DNA of 64,000 nucleotides, taken from assembly GCF_963583255.1 (NCBI RefSeq), contig NC_084804.1:22326061-22390060 (forward strand), written 5' to 3'. This DNA comes from Pyrus communis (lineage: Eukaryota; Streptophyta; Magnoliopsida; Rosales; Rosaceae). Positions 1 to 12,360 of the stretch are shown piece by piece. The notes beneath the pieces are model-generated. The model made no database searches, was not told the origin of the DNA, and saw only the letters and a list, made by a program, of their open reading frames with translations. Position 1 is the stretch's first letter; each line of letters starts with the position of its first letter. Position numbers and translations under genes: made by a program.

Positions 1-369
1 CTGGCGACAGCACTAGGTGTAACATAGCACACCACATGGCTTTTAAAGTGGGCGCAGAGGGCTTGCCCAGGCTCAAGCTCAATGGGATAGTCTTGGTGCA
101 TCCATTTTTATGAAGGACAAAACTTACTCGGGCAAAGTTAAAAATGCCACCAATTTTAAGACTATATATGGTCGGTTTGTTGCGGTTTATGTACCCATTG
201 AGTAGTGGAATTGATGATCTACTTTTCAACCCGGTTAAGGATCCAAAACTAAGGAACTTGGGGTGTCAGAAGGTGCTGGTTTTTGTTACTGAGAAAGATG
301 CATTGTATGATAGGGGAGATGCGTTGTATGATAGGGGAAGGAATTATAGTATGGCATTGAGGAGGAGTG
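1..369 (+). pseudogene. Carboxylesterase (CXE) pseudogene, 5' fragment
   Basis: The sequence is collinear with the intact CXE gene at 13826-14773, from its GDSAG nucleophile motif to the VLKKSG region. The first codons read GDSTRCNIAHHM, so the Ser-bearing elbow is still recognisable but its Ala-Gly-Ala has become Thr-Arg-Cys. A TGA and a frameshift follow near 110-140. After that an open stretch (from 144) keeps the DDLLFNPVKDPKL and KVLVFVTEKDAL blocks, which hold the catalytic Asp region. The N-terminal half with the HGGG oxyanion motif lies outside the window. The copy is broken by substitutions, a frameshift, a 21-bp duplication and the copia insertion at 370. Same strand and similar sequence make it a tandem paralog of the intact gene. 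Confidence 0.9.
297..338 (+). repeat. 21-bp tandem duplication inside the CXE pseudogene
   Basis: Two copies of a 21-bp unit (297-317 and 318-338) differ at one base. The duplication adds seven residues (DALYDRG repeated) next to the former catalytic Asp block. The intact gene has a single copy here. Confidence 0.9.
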
Positions 370-663
370 TGTTGAATATAGTTGATTTTGCCACGTCATC
401 ATTGAAGTGTAATGTTGTTGAGTCATCAAAGATTAGTTAGAAGGTTGTTAGAGTTGGTTAAAAGTCTGGTATGTTAGTTGTATTGGTTAGTGTATGAACT
501 AAGTTTATCTCTAGCTCTATATAACTCAGAAATGAGTTAGTTTGTAATTCATTTAAGTTCATCAACAGTAAAAGATTGTATTCCTTTCTCTGAGCTTCTC
601 TCTTTTTCCTTAAAACTTTTGTTACAACTATTCATTTTCTGCAATTCGCATACTCTGTTATCA
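370..663 (+). repeat. 5' LTR of copia 1
   Basis: 294 bp, TG...CA termini. It contains a TATATAA box at 518-524, the likely promoter. It pairs with 5739-6034. Confidence 0.93.
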
Positions 664-1122
664 TGGTATCATCACCGACGGTCTCGATCCTAGGTGTTGC
701 TACTTCTGTTGTGCTATCTTGAATGGTTGTTGATCTTTGGTGTGTTTTCTGGGCTTTTTCGCTCAAAAACTGATGACTCAGGTTTCGTCTTTCTTTTTGC
801 ACTCCAACTGTTTGCTTGATTGTCTCAGTGAAAAATTATGTGTTAATTCGTGTATTAAGGGTGATTTCCATTTACTGATTTAGAAGAATACGAAGGCCGA
901 TTGCCATTTCCTCTAAGTGAAAGATTGATTAGTAGAATTTGAAGGACAATTGCCATTAATTGATTGAAAAGAAAATGAAGGCCAATTGCCATTGCTAAAA
1001 GATTGATTCTTTGATTGATTGTTAGGTATTTTACACTCAAGAAGGCTGATTGCCAAGAGTGTACTAGTTCAAGATTCTGAAAAATTTGTTCATTTGTTGA
1101 AATTGTATTCATTGGTGAAGAT

Positions 1123-2357
1123 ATGGCATCAAGCAATGTTAAAATTGAGAATCTTTTAGGTATGATTACTGTCAAACTACAAGAAGATAATTTTGTGAAA
1201 TGGAACTATCAATTTCAATCAGTTTTACACGAATATGATTTCTTTGATTTCTTTAATGGAGAATCATAGTGTCCACCAAAGTTTTATCAATTATGATACT
1301 GGTGTGACTAAGGAAATAAACACTGCATATAAGGAGTGGATTAAGACAGATAGTTCTTTGTTGAGTTTGTTAATTGCAACTTTTTCGAATGATGCTATGG
1401 ATTATGTGATTGGATGTAAGAATTCTCAAGAAGTATGGAAATGTATACAAGAGAGATATGCATCTGTTTCAGTTGTTCAAATTAACCAACTTAAGACTGA
1501 ATTTCACACTACAAAAAAAGGAATTGAATTAGTGGATAAGTATCTGTTAAGATTGAAAGGTATTAAAGATCAATTGATTGTTGCAGGAGAGAAGATTACT
1601 GAGAATGATCTGGTAATTGCTGCATTGTTTAGGTTACCTATTGAGTTTGAGATGATAAAGACAGGAATTCTTGCTAGGGAAACACCAATTTCTTTAAAAG
1701 ATTTCAGGGCATAACTTCTTGGTGTTGAAGCTAGTTTTGAGTTAAGAATGACTAGTTTATCTCAATCAATATCTACAATGTCGATTCAAGGTAGTTCATC
1801 ACATTCACAAGGGCAATATCAGGGTTATAAGTAAGGGGAAAACTCAAACTCACAGAAAGCACAAGGTTTTAATGCTGGTTATGAAAGCAATGATGGAAAT
1901 GGAAGTAATGCTGGAAATGGTAGCTTTAATGGTGGATCTGGCTATGGAAGCAATGGTGGTAATGGCTTTAATGGTGGTTCTAGCTATGGAAATAATGGTG
2001 GTAATGGGGGGTTTTAATGGAAGCAAAAGTTTTCAATCATAACAGAGGTCAAATTTTAATAATTAAAGGTTCTTTGGAGGAAATAATAACTCAAGGTTCT
2101 TTGGAAACAAGTCTGGTTCAAATTTTTTTACTGATAATGGAAAAGGGTCTCAGTCAATTGTCTCTTGGAATGGAAGTAAACAAGTGAACTCTTGGAATGG
2201 GAATACCAACTACAAATCTCCAATTTCTCCCCATATATGTTCTAGGAGGGGACACACAACACCTAACTGTTTTTACATAACTGATAATGGCCAGTCATCA
2301 GGAGATTTTGTGGCATGCCAAATCTGTGGGAAGAAAGGTCAAAAAGCATTAGAGTGA
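1123..2357 (+). pseudogene. copia 1 gag remnant
   Basis: It opens with an ATG at 1123 and a KLQEDNFVKWNYQF segment typical of the copia Gag N-terminus. A stop near 1267 and a frame change follow. The main gag body is open at 1235-1714, including a KCIQERYAS block and a KTEFHTTKKG segment. Downstream is a Gly/Asn/Ser-rich linker (about 1860-2030), then two decayed zinc-knuckle remnants near 2238-2345, where Cys/His spacing is lost in the second. Capsid formation is the family role; this copy cannot make an intact Gag. Confidence 0.8.
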
Positions 2358-2414
2358 TATCATAGGAACAATTTTTCATATTAGGGTGCTCCACCTCCTA
2401 CATCAATCACTGGA

Positions 2415-3626
2415 ATGACTGCTCAAAGGTTAAATTCAACAAATGGTGGTCAAAATATTCATGAATTCTCATATGCTGACACTTGGGTGGTTGACACAAG
2501 TGCAATTCATCATATGACAACAAATATAGATGTCTTGAACAATCTTACACCTTGTAAGGGTGATGCCAAAATAAATGTTGGCACTGGAGAAGGTTTGCCG
2601 GTTTCAAATATTGGTTCTTCAATCTTCAAAACTCCACAGCATGCATTAATTTTACATAATATGTTACATGTACTAAGAATTGTAATGAGTTTATTATCTA
2701 TTAAGAAATTGTGTAAAGATAATGGATGTTGGTTCATTTGTGATAATCTGGTTTTCTTTATACAGGACAAGGCAACTCAAGTGATGTTGTACCAAGGAAA
2801 GAGTGATGATTGAGAGCTGTTTCAAATTCCAGTCAATGTGTTTTCAAAATCTTTTGCTGCAAAGTTGAAAAGAAGTGTTGCTTTTGTTAGAAAGAAGATA
2901 AAAAGTTCAGTTTGGTCTAAAAGGTTAGGCCATCCCTCTGAAGACATCTTTAGTAAAATGTTGAATAATGCTGAGTTGCAAATTACTACAAATACATGTC
3001 GATCTGTATGTTTAGCTTGTATTCATGGCAAGATGAGTAGGTTACCTTTTTATGTAAAACAAAATAGATCAAATGTAGTTTTTGAAAAGATACATTCAGA
3101 TGTGTGGGGACCTTCACCACAAAAGTCAATAAAAGGTTTTAGGTATTACATAAGCTTTATTGATGATTGCTCTAGGTTTGTATGGATATTCCCAATGATA
3201 AATAAATCAAATGTTTTCTCTATCTTTTGCAAGTTCTATACTTTTGTTGTTACATAGTTCAATGCTTCCATTAAGTATTTTCAGTTAGATGGTAGAGCAG
3301 AATATATGAGCAAAGTTTTTAATCAGTTTTTAGACAGTAAAGGTATTATGCATCATACATAATGCCTTCATACTTCACAACAGAATGGCCTAGCCGAGAG
3401 AAAGCATAGGCATGTGGTGGAAACAACTATTAGTCTAGTGTCAGATGCAAAACTGCCTACTCAATTCTTGTATCATAGTTGCTCTCATGCTACTTTTCTG
3501 GTAAATAGGATGCCTTGCAAGAATTTAGACATGAAGTCTCCTTATCAGGTTTTATTTCATCATAATCCTAATATTCAATCTCAAAGTTTTTGGGACAACA
3601 ATTTATCCTTTACTCAGATCATTTAA
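2415..3626 (+). pseudogene. copia 1 pol remnant: protease and integrase
   Basis: The protease active-site region reads WVVDTSAIHHMT, where copia elements normally have D-S-G-A. A GAG-pre-integrase block (WSKRLGHPSEDIF, then CLACIHGKMSRLPF) follows from about 2908. The integrase core follows with HSDVWGP (first Asp), FIDDCSRFVWIFP, and after a stop at 3256 a degraded second Asp block and the NGLAERKH Glu region near 3386. Stops near 2811, 3256, 3360 and 3624 and frame changes break the polyprotein. Confidence 0.85.
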
Positions 3627-4257
3627 TGACAACAAGCTTCAGCCAAGATCAGTTGAATGTGTATTTCTGGGTTATGCCAATGGTTACAAAGGTGTGATAT
3701 GGTATAACATATAAACAAGGAAATATGTTATATCCAGGAATGAAATTCATGATGAAGAACTATATCCTTTCAAGCAACAAGTTAATAACAATAACTGTAA
3801 AGCAGTACAAAGGGTTTCCAATTCTCCAATAATAGTGCAGTTAAATATTCCAGTGAGAGATCACAGGTTAATCAAGATACTCAATTTGTATCGCCACATG
3901 TTAGTCCTAATTCAATAACTAAGAGTATTCAGTCTTCAAGTTCTAGTGATAGAAGTATGAGCTTTGGTGACAGAAATACAAGTTTAGTTGACAATGAAGT
4001 TCCTAGTGGTCAAATATATAATACTATCAGTGACAGAACTACAACAGACTCATCCGATCATCATTCTACAATACATCATCACTTTGGTACATCATCCATG
4101 TTGCATATCCATTCAATCAATCAGCTTGAGGTAATTCTTCGTCCTTTATCTAATTCTGAGCCACGTCATCTTGATGCTATATCCAATCACCCCATGGTCA
4201 CTAGATTAAAAAGTGCACTATTGAAAGGAAGAAATACACTGCACTAGCTTAGCTCAT

Positions 4258-5744
4258 TACAAATCATTGAGGAAGATCCTTTTACTAGAGGCTATTCTTT
4301 TGTGTCTGAAATTGTGGATATGCTAGAATCGTCATTTTTTAGAAAGACATATACTATACAACATTGGCAAGAAGCTATGTAGGAGGAGTATAATTCTCTT
4401 AGAGCTCAAGGAACTTAGGTTTTGGTTCCATCTCCCAAGGATAGGGTTACAGTTAGAAGCAAATGGGTATATAATATGAAGAAAAACCCAAATGGGACTG
4501 TCTCAAGGTATAAAGCAAGGGTTGTAGCTCAGGGCTTTTCCCAAGAACATGGAATTGATTACTTGGATACATTTAGTCTAGTTGTAAGAGACACTACTGT
4601 TAGGATTATTCTGGCCTTAGTAGCTATAAATCATTGGGGTTTGAGACAACTGGATATTAAAAATGCTTTTCTTCATGGTGATTTACAAGAAGTGGTATAT
4701 ATGAAGCAACCTTAGAGATTTGTAGATGCATCTCATCCTACACATGTTTGCAAGCTAGTGAAATCGTTATATGGATTGAAACAAGCTCCAAGAGCTTGGA
4801 ATTCAAAATTTACAAGCTATTTAGGAGCATTAGGTTTCGGTGCTTCAACTTCTGATAGTAGTTTGTTTGTAAAGAAAGATGGACCAAATATGATCATACT
4901 TTTGTTATATGTTGATGACATAATTTTAACTGGTTCAAATTCTATGAAGATACAAAGGGTTATTCAAGAACTCTCTGAGGTGTTTGATTTGAAAGACATG
5001 GGACAACTCATCTATTTTATGGGATTACATATTAAGTATAAAGAGAATGGGGATATCTTTGTTAACCAATGCAAATATATCAAGGATTTGATACATAAAG
5101 TTGGTTTAGAGTCCTGTAAACCTGCCAACACTCCTTGTAAGCCTCACCAACAAATGAGGGTATTTTGTTGATAGATCCTACTTTGTACAGGAGTATTGTA
5201 AGGTCTTTATAGTATTTGACTTTCACTAGGCCAAACATAGCCTATGTAGTGAATACAGTTTGCCAGTTCATGTCTTCCCCTACTGAGTTTCATTTTGGAG
5301 CCGTCAAAAGAATCCTTAGGTACCTTCAAGGATCAATAGACAGTGGTGTTCTACATTTTGTAGATACATTGCCTCAGTTAAATGCGTTTTTGGATTCTGA
5401 CTTGGGCTAAGTACAAGGTTCTAGAACACACAGTTGTTGATATTGCTTAGGTGAGGAATATTTTAAAGGATTTAGGTGTGTTTTTAACAAATCCACCAAC
5501 TATTCATTGTGATAATATGTCAACCATTGCATTAAGTGCAAATCCAGTGTTTCATTCAAGAATAAAACATCTTGACATGGACTACCATTTTGTGAGACAA
5601 AGGGTTCAACAACGAGACTTTGAGGTGTTGTACATTCCAACTGAAGATCAAACTGCAGATATACTGACAAAGGGATTACACAGTCCATCTTTTATTCGAC
5701 ATTGTTACAATCTCAAACTAGTTGAGATTGAGGGGGGATGTTGA
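4258..5744 (+). pseudogene. copia 1 pol remnant: reverse transcriptase and RNase H
   Basis: RT blocks appear in order: [20 protein letters not shown] (about 4461-4520), [26 protein letters not shown] and LLYVDDIILTGS with the YVDD catalytic motif (about 4906-4941). RNase H blocks follow: TRPNIAYVVN, ILRYLQGS, then HCDNMSTIALS and HLDMDYHFVRQRV. In-frame stops (for example near 4713 and 5171) and an internal loss of sequence between 5410 and 5451 break it. The last codons overlap the start of the 3' LTR. Confidence 0.88.
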
Positions 5745-6034
5745 ATATAGTTGACCCTGCCATGTCATCATTGAAGTGTAATATTGATGAGTCATCAAAG
5801 ATTAGTTAAAAGGTTATTAGAGTTGGTTAAAAGTCTAGTATGTTAGCTGTATTGGTTAGCATAGGAGCTAAGTCTCTCTTTAGCTCTATATAACTCAGAA
5901 ATGAGTTAGTTTGTAAATTCATTCAAGTTCATCAATAGTAAAAGATTGTATCCATTTCTCTGATCCTCTTTTTTCTTCCTTAAAGCTTTTGTCTGCAACT
6001 ATTAATTTTATGCAATCCTCATACTCTGTTATCA
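5739..6034 (+). repeat. 3' LTR of copia 1
   Basis: 296 bp, partner of 370-663, followed directly by the GAGTG target duplication. Confidence 0.93.
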
Positions 6035-6161
6035 GAGTGGAAGGAAAAGGGTTGTGAAGGTATGGAAAACAAAGGAAGAGAACCATGTATTCCATTTGTT
6101 CCAACCCACTAATGAAAAAGTTGTGGCCATGATGAAAATGATCGTTTTGTTCTTCAATTAG
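6035..6161 (+). pseudogene. CXE pseudogene, 3' fragment
   Basis: It resumes the CXE reading exactly where copia 1 interrupted it. The frame through EENHVFHLFQP matches GENHVFHLFNP of the intact gene, so the catalytic His block survives. It ends with a MMKMIVLFFN-like terminus and TAG at 6159-6161. If one GAGTG copy and the element are subtracted, the two halves join in frame, so at this site the gene was broken by the element and not by earlier indels. Confidence 0.92.
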
Positions 6162-7227
6162 GTTTTCTTGCCATGGCCTCTAAAGTGAAAAAAAAAAAAC
6201 TTTAGTTGCAACGGTATATACAATCATGTGTCACTCTGGTGTGATAATAGAGAAACGCTCATGGTTGTATACAATTGTTGATAAGGTAGGGAAAAAGCTT
6301 TCGTTGTCTTTCTCTTGGTTTTGTGCAAGTATCCATACTATGTAAAGAGTGGTGCACTACAGAGTGTTTAACATTCTGTAAGTTAGTTAGGGGGTCCCAA
6401 GCGTCACTTCGTATATATGTAAATACATAGTTTTTTGTATAAAGGAAATAAGCATGCAACATAATTTGTGTTGTTTTCATATTTTTCTGCAATGATGAGT
6501 TTGATTGATCAACTGCTTTTGAGTAGATACATTACTTGGTTTGCTATGTTTATATCAAAAAGGAAAAGAAAAGGTCGACAACAGAAACATTCCTTGACAA
6601 CTATAAAATTGAATAATATCCGGGTAAAGCATTGTTTATTGATTGATAATAAAAACCAAATACAAGAGTCCCTTAAATAGTGAAACAACTAAAACAAATC
6701 CTAGATTAAACGAGCAAGTAATTCGAAACTTAATGGGCAAGGGATTAAACCTTGGCCCACAAGACAACTAATTCTAATAATAATAAACTGAATTCCAACA
6801 TATATATGTTATATGCTTCTACTAATACAATTTTGTAGGTGCATGCTGATTCCGCTCCAAGTATATATATGGACCAAAATTTTAGTTTTGGAACTAATTT
6901 CAACACATTATTTTTCTCGATATGTACTTATGTCTGACTGTTAAATCAAATAAAGAAAAAATCAATGGACAAAATAAAGAGAGTATACACATGAAAAAAA
7001 GGGTGTGAAAACCATTTCCCTTTAGTTCTATGTTGTGCCTCAGTGTACATGCGACTTTTATGAGAATTTTTATACGAAGTGGGTTAATGTTACTGTTAGA
7101 AGAGGAATATCATAGGAGAAACTCGATATACCATAGCCAACCGTTCTAATCTTGGAGACCGAGAAGTACCCGTAAGGAGGCTAGAACTCGTCCATGGAAG
7201 ATCCAAAAGGAGTTTTAAAGCATGGAC
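6162..7227. other. Intergenic, no gene recognised
   Basis: AT-rich spacer between the CXE pseudogene and copia 2. It has a poly-A run near 6189-6200 and short open frames with no recognisable domains. I see no RNA gene or complete mobile element. Confidence 0.5.
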
Positions 7228-7717
7228 TGTAAGATTATAAGTATGAATATGGAAATGACTATGGTGTTTAAGATTGATATAGAAAAGTCCTAATCTTTAA
7301 GCTATTATGTATTAGTATTTCTGCAGGAAAAGTACATCAAGGTTCTGCATAAACCTTGTGGGATTGGAACTCAGTACCAGAATTAGTTTGGGACTGGTGT
7401 TTCAGTATTAGTAGTTAAGTCTGAATCCTAAACCTATTCTGATAGGGAATGGTTAAGAGAGTACTATATAAGACTTGAGCCACTGCCCTTACGAGAATGC
7501 GGTTCATTGAGATCTCAAGTCCTATTAATTGAGAGAGCCATTATGTCTTGTTAGAGGGTAGAAGGTTTCGAGTTTATCTTGCTGCAATAGCATCATCATC
7601 TGGAGCGAGTTCTGCAGGTCAGTTTCATGCTTACAAATTTACAGTTTTCTTATCTTGATCTTTTGAGAATTGTGATTCAATTGATTGAATCTTTATCCTT
7701 GTAATGTTATTCTTACA
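7228..7717 (+). repeat. 5' LTR of copia 2
   Basis: 490 bp, TG...CA. It is followed after two bases by the PBS (7720-7731). A poly-A tract (about 7815-7838) lies in the leader. Confidence 0.93.
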
Positions 7718-7814
7718 TGTGGTATCAGAGCCCTAGGTTCTAATCATTGAATTCGATTCATAAAATCTTTTAGTTTGTGGGAAAAGATAAGGAACTGGAA
7801 TCGAAACTTAAGTT

Positions 7815-7849
<35 letters not shown>

Positions 7850-8466
7850 GGGGCCCTGTCAATAAACGATGTCGTTTCGTTAAAGAGCCATTATAACTCT
7901 CGAAAGGTTCTTTTAAAATTTGATCGTTATGTTTTGGGTTTTTGAGTTTGTTGTTTGTTCATTGAGAAGTTCTCCTTGCGATCTTTACCCTCTTAATTCT
8001 GGTTTCGATTTAAAGTTTGATCTAGAAAAGGTATGTTTTCATTCCATGTAAAAACTGATTTTACTCGACATTGATGGCAATATTAGGATAATATGATTGA
8101 ATAACTAAGGTTATCTGCTGGTTCAATTCCTTTTTCAACCTTAATATATTTTGTAGTTGTAATAATGCTTCCGCTGCTATAATCAACCCAGAAGCTTTGA
8201 ATTTTCACGGATTGGTGTGTTCTATCATTGCATATTGTATTTTGCGTTAACCAAGTTCTACAACATCAAATCTAAAGAAGTTATGCAGATTTTATGCGAT
8301 TGACTTTAATGATCTTGAATTGTTTATTCTATATATGTCTTCAATATGAAAGGCTATATATATATGATTAAGTTGATTCAGTTCACTCAATTTGTGGTGA
8401 GAAAGACCGAAATCAAGAATCACTCTAGATTCTAAGTTTTGATTTCATTGCTGTTTTTCTCCAGTT

Positions 8467-9396
8467 TCATTAAAGTCAATCAGTTTGGGTGCAGTACCAA
8501 TACTCACTGGTGGGAGCAATTACAAAAAGTGGAGAAGAGAAATTGAGTTGCTTTTGACACTAAATGAGTTTGATATTGCACTTGACATGCCAAAGCTTGC
8601 AGCATTAATCGATAAAAGCACAAAGAATGAGAAGGCTGAGTTTGAAAGATAGACTAGGGCTAATAAAGTGGCCCTATCCATTCTTGAAAGTGGCATAACA
8701 GACACGGTGCGAGGAGGAATCAAGAAGTGTGAACTAGCAAAAGATTATCTAAATGCTGTGGAGAACAAATTTAAAGAATCTGAAAAGGCTAAAATCGCTC
8801 AGTTCCTTTTGACATCTTACAAATTTGAGGGTGGAGGTTCAATCCGAGACCACATTATGAAGATGACAGATGCAGCTGAGAAACTTAATTCAATGGATGT
8901 CAACATTGGTGAAAAGTAATTGGTGTTCATGATTCTACAAGCATTACCACAGAAATTCAATCAACTAAAAGTGTCTTACAATACTCAAGACAAGACTTGG
9001 ACAGTGGATGAATTGATTGCTCAGTGTGTCGAAGAAGAAAATTGACAAAAACAAGAAAAAAGCAAAGAGACTAAAGCAGTCAATTATGTGCAAACTGCAA
9101 GGGGAAAGAAGGACACCAATCCTAGTAATGTTTCTAAACCTAAGCAACATGATAAGTCTGTTATATCTGCTAAAAATTCCAACTCCTCTAAATCTAATAA
9201 TTTTAAGGTCAAGGTTAAAAACATTGAAAAGATTAGGTGTCATCACTGCAAATCTAAAGGTCACTATAGGAGGGACTGTGAAATTTTCAAGGATTGGTTA
9301 AGGGCTAAAGGAAAAGCTGATTTCTATGTGTGTGAGGAGTCGAATCTCATTGATATTCCTGCTAACTCTTGGTGGTTTGATAATGCAATTGAATAA
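8467..9396 (+). pseudogene. copia 2 gag, three in-frame stops
   Basis: One reading frame runs through 8467-9396. It contains a GGSNYKKWRREIELLL N-terminal block, a UBN2-like middle and a canonical CX2CX4HX4C zinc knuckle CHHCKSKGHYRRDC near 9238-9279. It is interrupted only by TAG (8650), TAA (8917) and TGA (9043). Single point changes such as C-to-T deamination of Gln or Arg codons would explain all three. No ATG is evident at the expected start. The Gag shell protein cannot be translated whole. Confidence 0.85.
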
Positions 9397-10438
9397 TGTT
9401 TTGTTTGTGCCTGCAATGAGAAGAAACTTACTTTCATCATCAAAGATAGTAAAACAAGGCTATGTTTTCATGGGAGATGATGAATGTGTCAAGTTCTTTA
9501 GAAAAGGCTCTCTATAAGGAAAAGCTTTTCTGCATGATCAACTTTGGAAAATAGATTGCACTATAGAAACCAACCATTTACATGTCTTAAATATTGCAAC
9601 CAAAAGAATGCATATTTTTTATCAAACTTTCATGCTTTGGCACAAAAGATTAGGACACATTTCAAAAGAAAGGGTTTTTCAATTGTCCAAAATGAACTTG
9701 ATTCCGACCATTGATTTCAAGAGTGCGATTGAGTGTGTTGATTGTATGAAAGGAAAGATGACAAATGTTAGGAAACTAGATGCTAAAAGAAGTCATGGCC
9801 TGTTAGAAATCATACATACAGATGTTTGTGGACCTTTTCCTATCAAAACCATATGCGGGAACTCTTATTTTGTGAATTTCATAAATGACTACTCTAGATA
9901 CAGTTATGTTTTCCTTATTAGTGAAAAGTCCTCAGTCTTTGAATGTTTCAAAACCTTCAAAAGTGAAGTTGAAAAACAATTAGACCGTGTGATTAAAATT
10001 GTTAGATTAGATAGAGGAGGGGAATATTTTGGTAGGCACACAGAAGCTGGACAGAAAAAGGGTCCTTTTGCATGTTTTCTTGAAGGCCAAGGCACAGTAG
10101 CTCAATACACCACTCCTGGCACACCCCAACCAAATGGAGTGGTAGAGAGGAGAAATAGAACTCTCATGGGGATGGTGAAAAGCATGATTTCTAGGTCCAA
10201 ACTTCTTGGTTTCCTTTGGGGAGAGGCATTGAAGACAGCAAATTATATACTTAATAGAGTGCCAACTAAAGTTGTGCCTAAGACACCATTTGAGCTATGG
10301 AATGGAAGACAACCAAGTTTTGATCATTTTCATGTCTGGGGATGTAAAGCAGAGGCGATGTTTCAAATGCAAGAAACTCATAATGCTACCTTCCTAAAAG
10401 CTGAAGATGTTTCAAATTTAGTTCAAGAAAAATTTTGA
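9397..10438 (+). pseudogene. copia 2 pol: protease deletion and integrase
   Basis: The protease active site is largely missing: the frame runs from SWWFDNAIE straight into NVLFVPAMRRNLL, so the D-S-G-A motif and the segment after it are deleted. A GAG-pre-integrase block ([18 protein letters not shown]) and a 276-codon open integrase stretch (9608-10438) follow. The latter has HTDVCGP (first Asp), RLDRGGEYF (second Asp) and [10 protein letters not shown] (catalytic Glu), so the DDE triad is still present. The frame ends at 10438 after a short jump in the sequence. Confidence 0.87.
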
Positions 10439-10724
10439 ATTTGAAGAAGCAAGGAAAATGGATGATGATTCCTCACGGTTAGACTATAACCACATACCAG
10501 TTTTGCTGAGATTGAGTACTAATACTTAAATTGATGAAGTAATGGGTGAGACTGAGATACCAACAGAAATTGTGAATGAAGAAGATTAACACAATGCTTC
10601 CATTAATCAAAATCCTGTCACTGAGAATCAGGCTACCAATTCTAATGCTCCTACCAACTCACTTGATCATCAAAATCTGAGGAAATCCAACAGAATTAAA
10701 AAGCCAGCTATTTCTTCAGACTAT

Positions 10725-12360
10725 GTGTATCTTCAAGAGACAGAGTTCGATTTTGGAGATATTGATGATCCTATGACATATCATCCAGCCATGCAAAGTC
10801 CTCAAAATGTTGTATGGCAGGCGGCAATGAAGGAAGAACTTGATTCAATGTCCAAGAACTCTGTTTGGTCTCTAGTGCAATCCCCACCTAACATTAAGGC
10901 AATCGGTTGTAAGTGGGTATTCAAAACCAAAAGGGATGCTGAGGGAAGGATCGAGATATATAAAGCAAGGCTTGTTGCAAAAGGCTTCACACAAAGGGAA
11001 GGGGTTGACTACAATGACACTTTTTCCCCTGTGTCTTCCAATGATTCAATGAGAGTTATCATGGCTTTAACAGCACATTTTGATTTAGAATTGCACCAAA
11101 TGGATGTCAAGACTGCATTTTTAAATGGAGATCTGTATGAAGACATTTTCATGGTTTAACCTCTTGGATTTGTTGAAAGGGGGAAGGAATATATGGTTTG
11201 CAAGTTACAGAAGTCAATCTATGGACTAAAACAGGCATCAAGGCAATGGTTCTTAAAATTTGATCAAGTTGTTACTTCACAGTTTCATAGAAAATAAGAT
11301 GGATGATTGCATCTATCTCAAAACAAGAAGGTCAAAATTTATTTTCCTTGTTCTCTACGTAGATGACATCTTACTTGCAAGCTCGGATAGACAACTATTG
11401 AATGAAACCAAGCACCTGTTGAACACAAACTTTGAAATGAAGGATCTTGGAGAAGCCTATTATGTTCTGGGAATTGAGATAGTTCGAGATAGGTAGAGAA
11501 GATTTCTTGGATTGTCTTAGAAAGGCTATATTGAAAGAGTACTTAACAGGTTTAACATGGAACATTGCAATAAAGCTGATGTTCTAGTGAACAAGAAAGA
11601 TAAGTTCTCCTGAGACCAGTGTCCAAAGAATGAGCATAAAATTGAATTGATGAAGATGAAGCCTTATGCTTCATTAGTTGGCAGCCTTATGTATGCTAAC
11701 ATTTGCACTAGGCTGGATTTGGCATTCATTGTTGGTCTTTTGGGAAGGTTTCAATCAAATCCTGGAGAAGCTCATTGAGTGGCAGCAAAGAAGGTACTGA
11801 GATACTTGCAGAAAACTAAGAATTTCATGTTAGTTTATGGCAGAGATGATTATTTAGAATTTGTTGGATTCACCGATTCAGACCTTGCTGGAGATATGGA
11901 TGAAAGAAAGTCGACTGGTGGATACATTTTCAAACTAAATGGAGGGGCTGTTTCATAGAAGAGTGCTAAGCAAACCATTATATCAACATCAACAATGGAA
12001 GTTGAGTTTGTGGCATGTTTTGAAGGTATGAAGCAGGCTGTTTGGCTTAGAAACTTCATAGCTAACATGAAGATCGTTGACTCAGTAAAGAGACCAATGA
12101 AGATGTTTTGTGATATGAAGATCGTTGACTCAGTAAAGAGACCAATGAAGATGTTTTGTGATAATAATGTTGCTGTATTCTTCTCAAAAAATAACAAGAG
12201 GACATCAACCTCAAGGTTGATGGATGTGAAGTTTCTCAAGGTTAGAGAAAAGGTGAAGAAAGGAGAGATAGAAATTCAATATCTATCAACAACTGCAATG
12301 ATTGCAGATCCTCTCACAAAAGCGCTGCCTAATAATGTATTCAAAAGGCATGTTGAATAG
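10725..12360 (+). pseudogene. copia 2 pol: reverse transcriptase and RNase H
   Basis: RT blocks include [51 protein letters not shown] and VLYVDDILLASS with the YVDD motif (about 11353-11388). Stops and frame changes lie near 11158, 11490-11520 and 11610. RNase H extends to DPLTKALPNNVFKRHVE at 12360. A 48-bp in-frame duplication lies at 12067-12162. Confidence 0.87.
12067..12162 (+). repeat. 48-bp perfect tandem duplication in copia 2 RNase H
   Basis: Two identical 48-bp units (12067-12114, 12115-12162) repeat 16 codons without changing frame. The lack of differences means it arose recently. Confidence 0.95.

Larger units (their letters stand above)
370..6034 (+). mobile_element. Ty1/copia LTR retrotransposon 1, decayed, inserted in the CXE pseudogene
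   Basis: The LTRs are 370-663 and 5739-6034, both starting TGTTGAATATAG and ending TTATCA. A perfect 5-bp target duplication GAGTG lies at 365-369 and 6035-6039. A degenerate initiator-Met type PBS starts directly after the 5' LTR (664, TGGTATCATC), and a purine tract (about 5723-5738) precedes the 3' LTR. Internal order is gag, protease, integrase, RT, RNase H, which defines copia. LTR divergence judged by eye is about 12%, so the insertion is old. Many stops and frameshifts make it non-functional. Short LTRs and RT style suggest the Ale lineage; that is inference. Confidence 0.95.
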
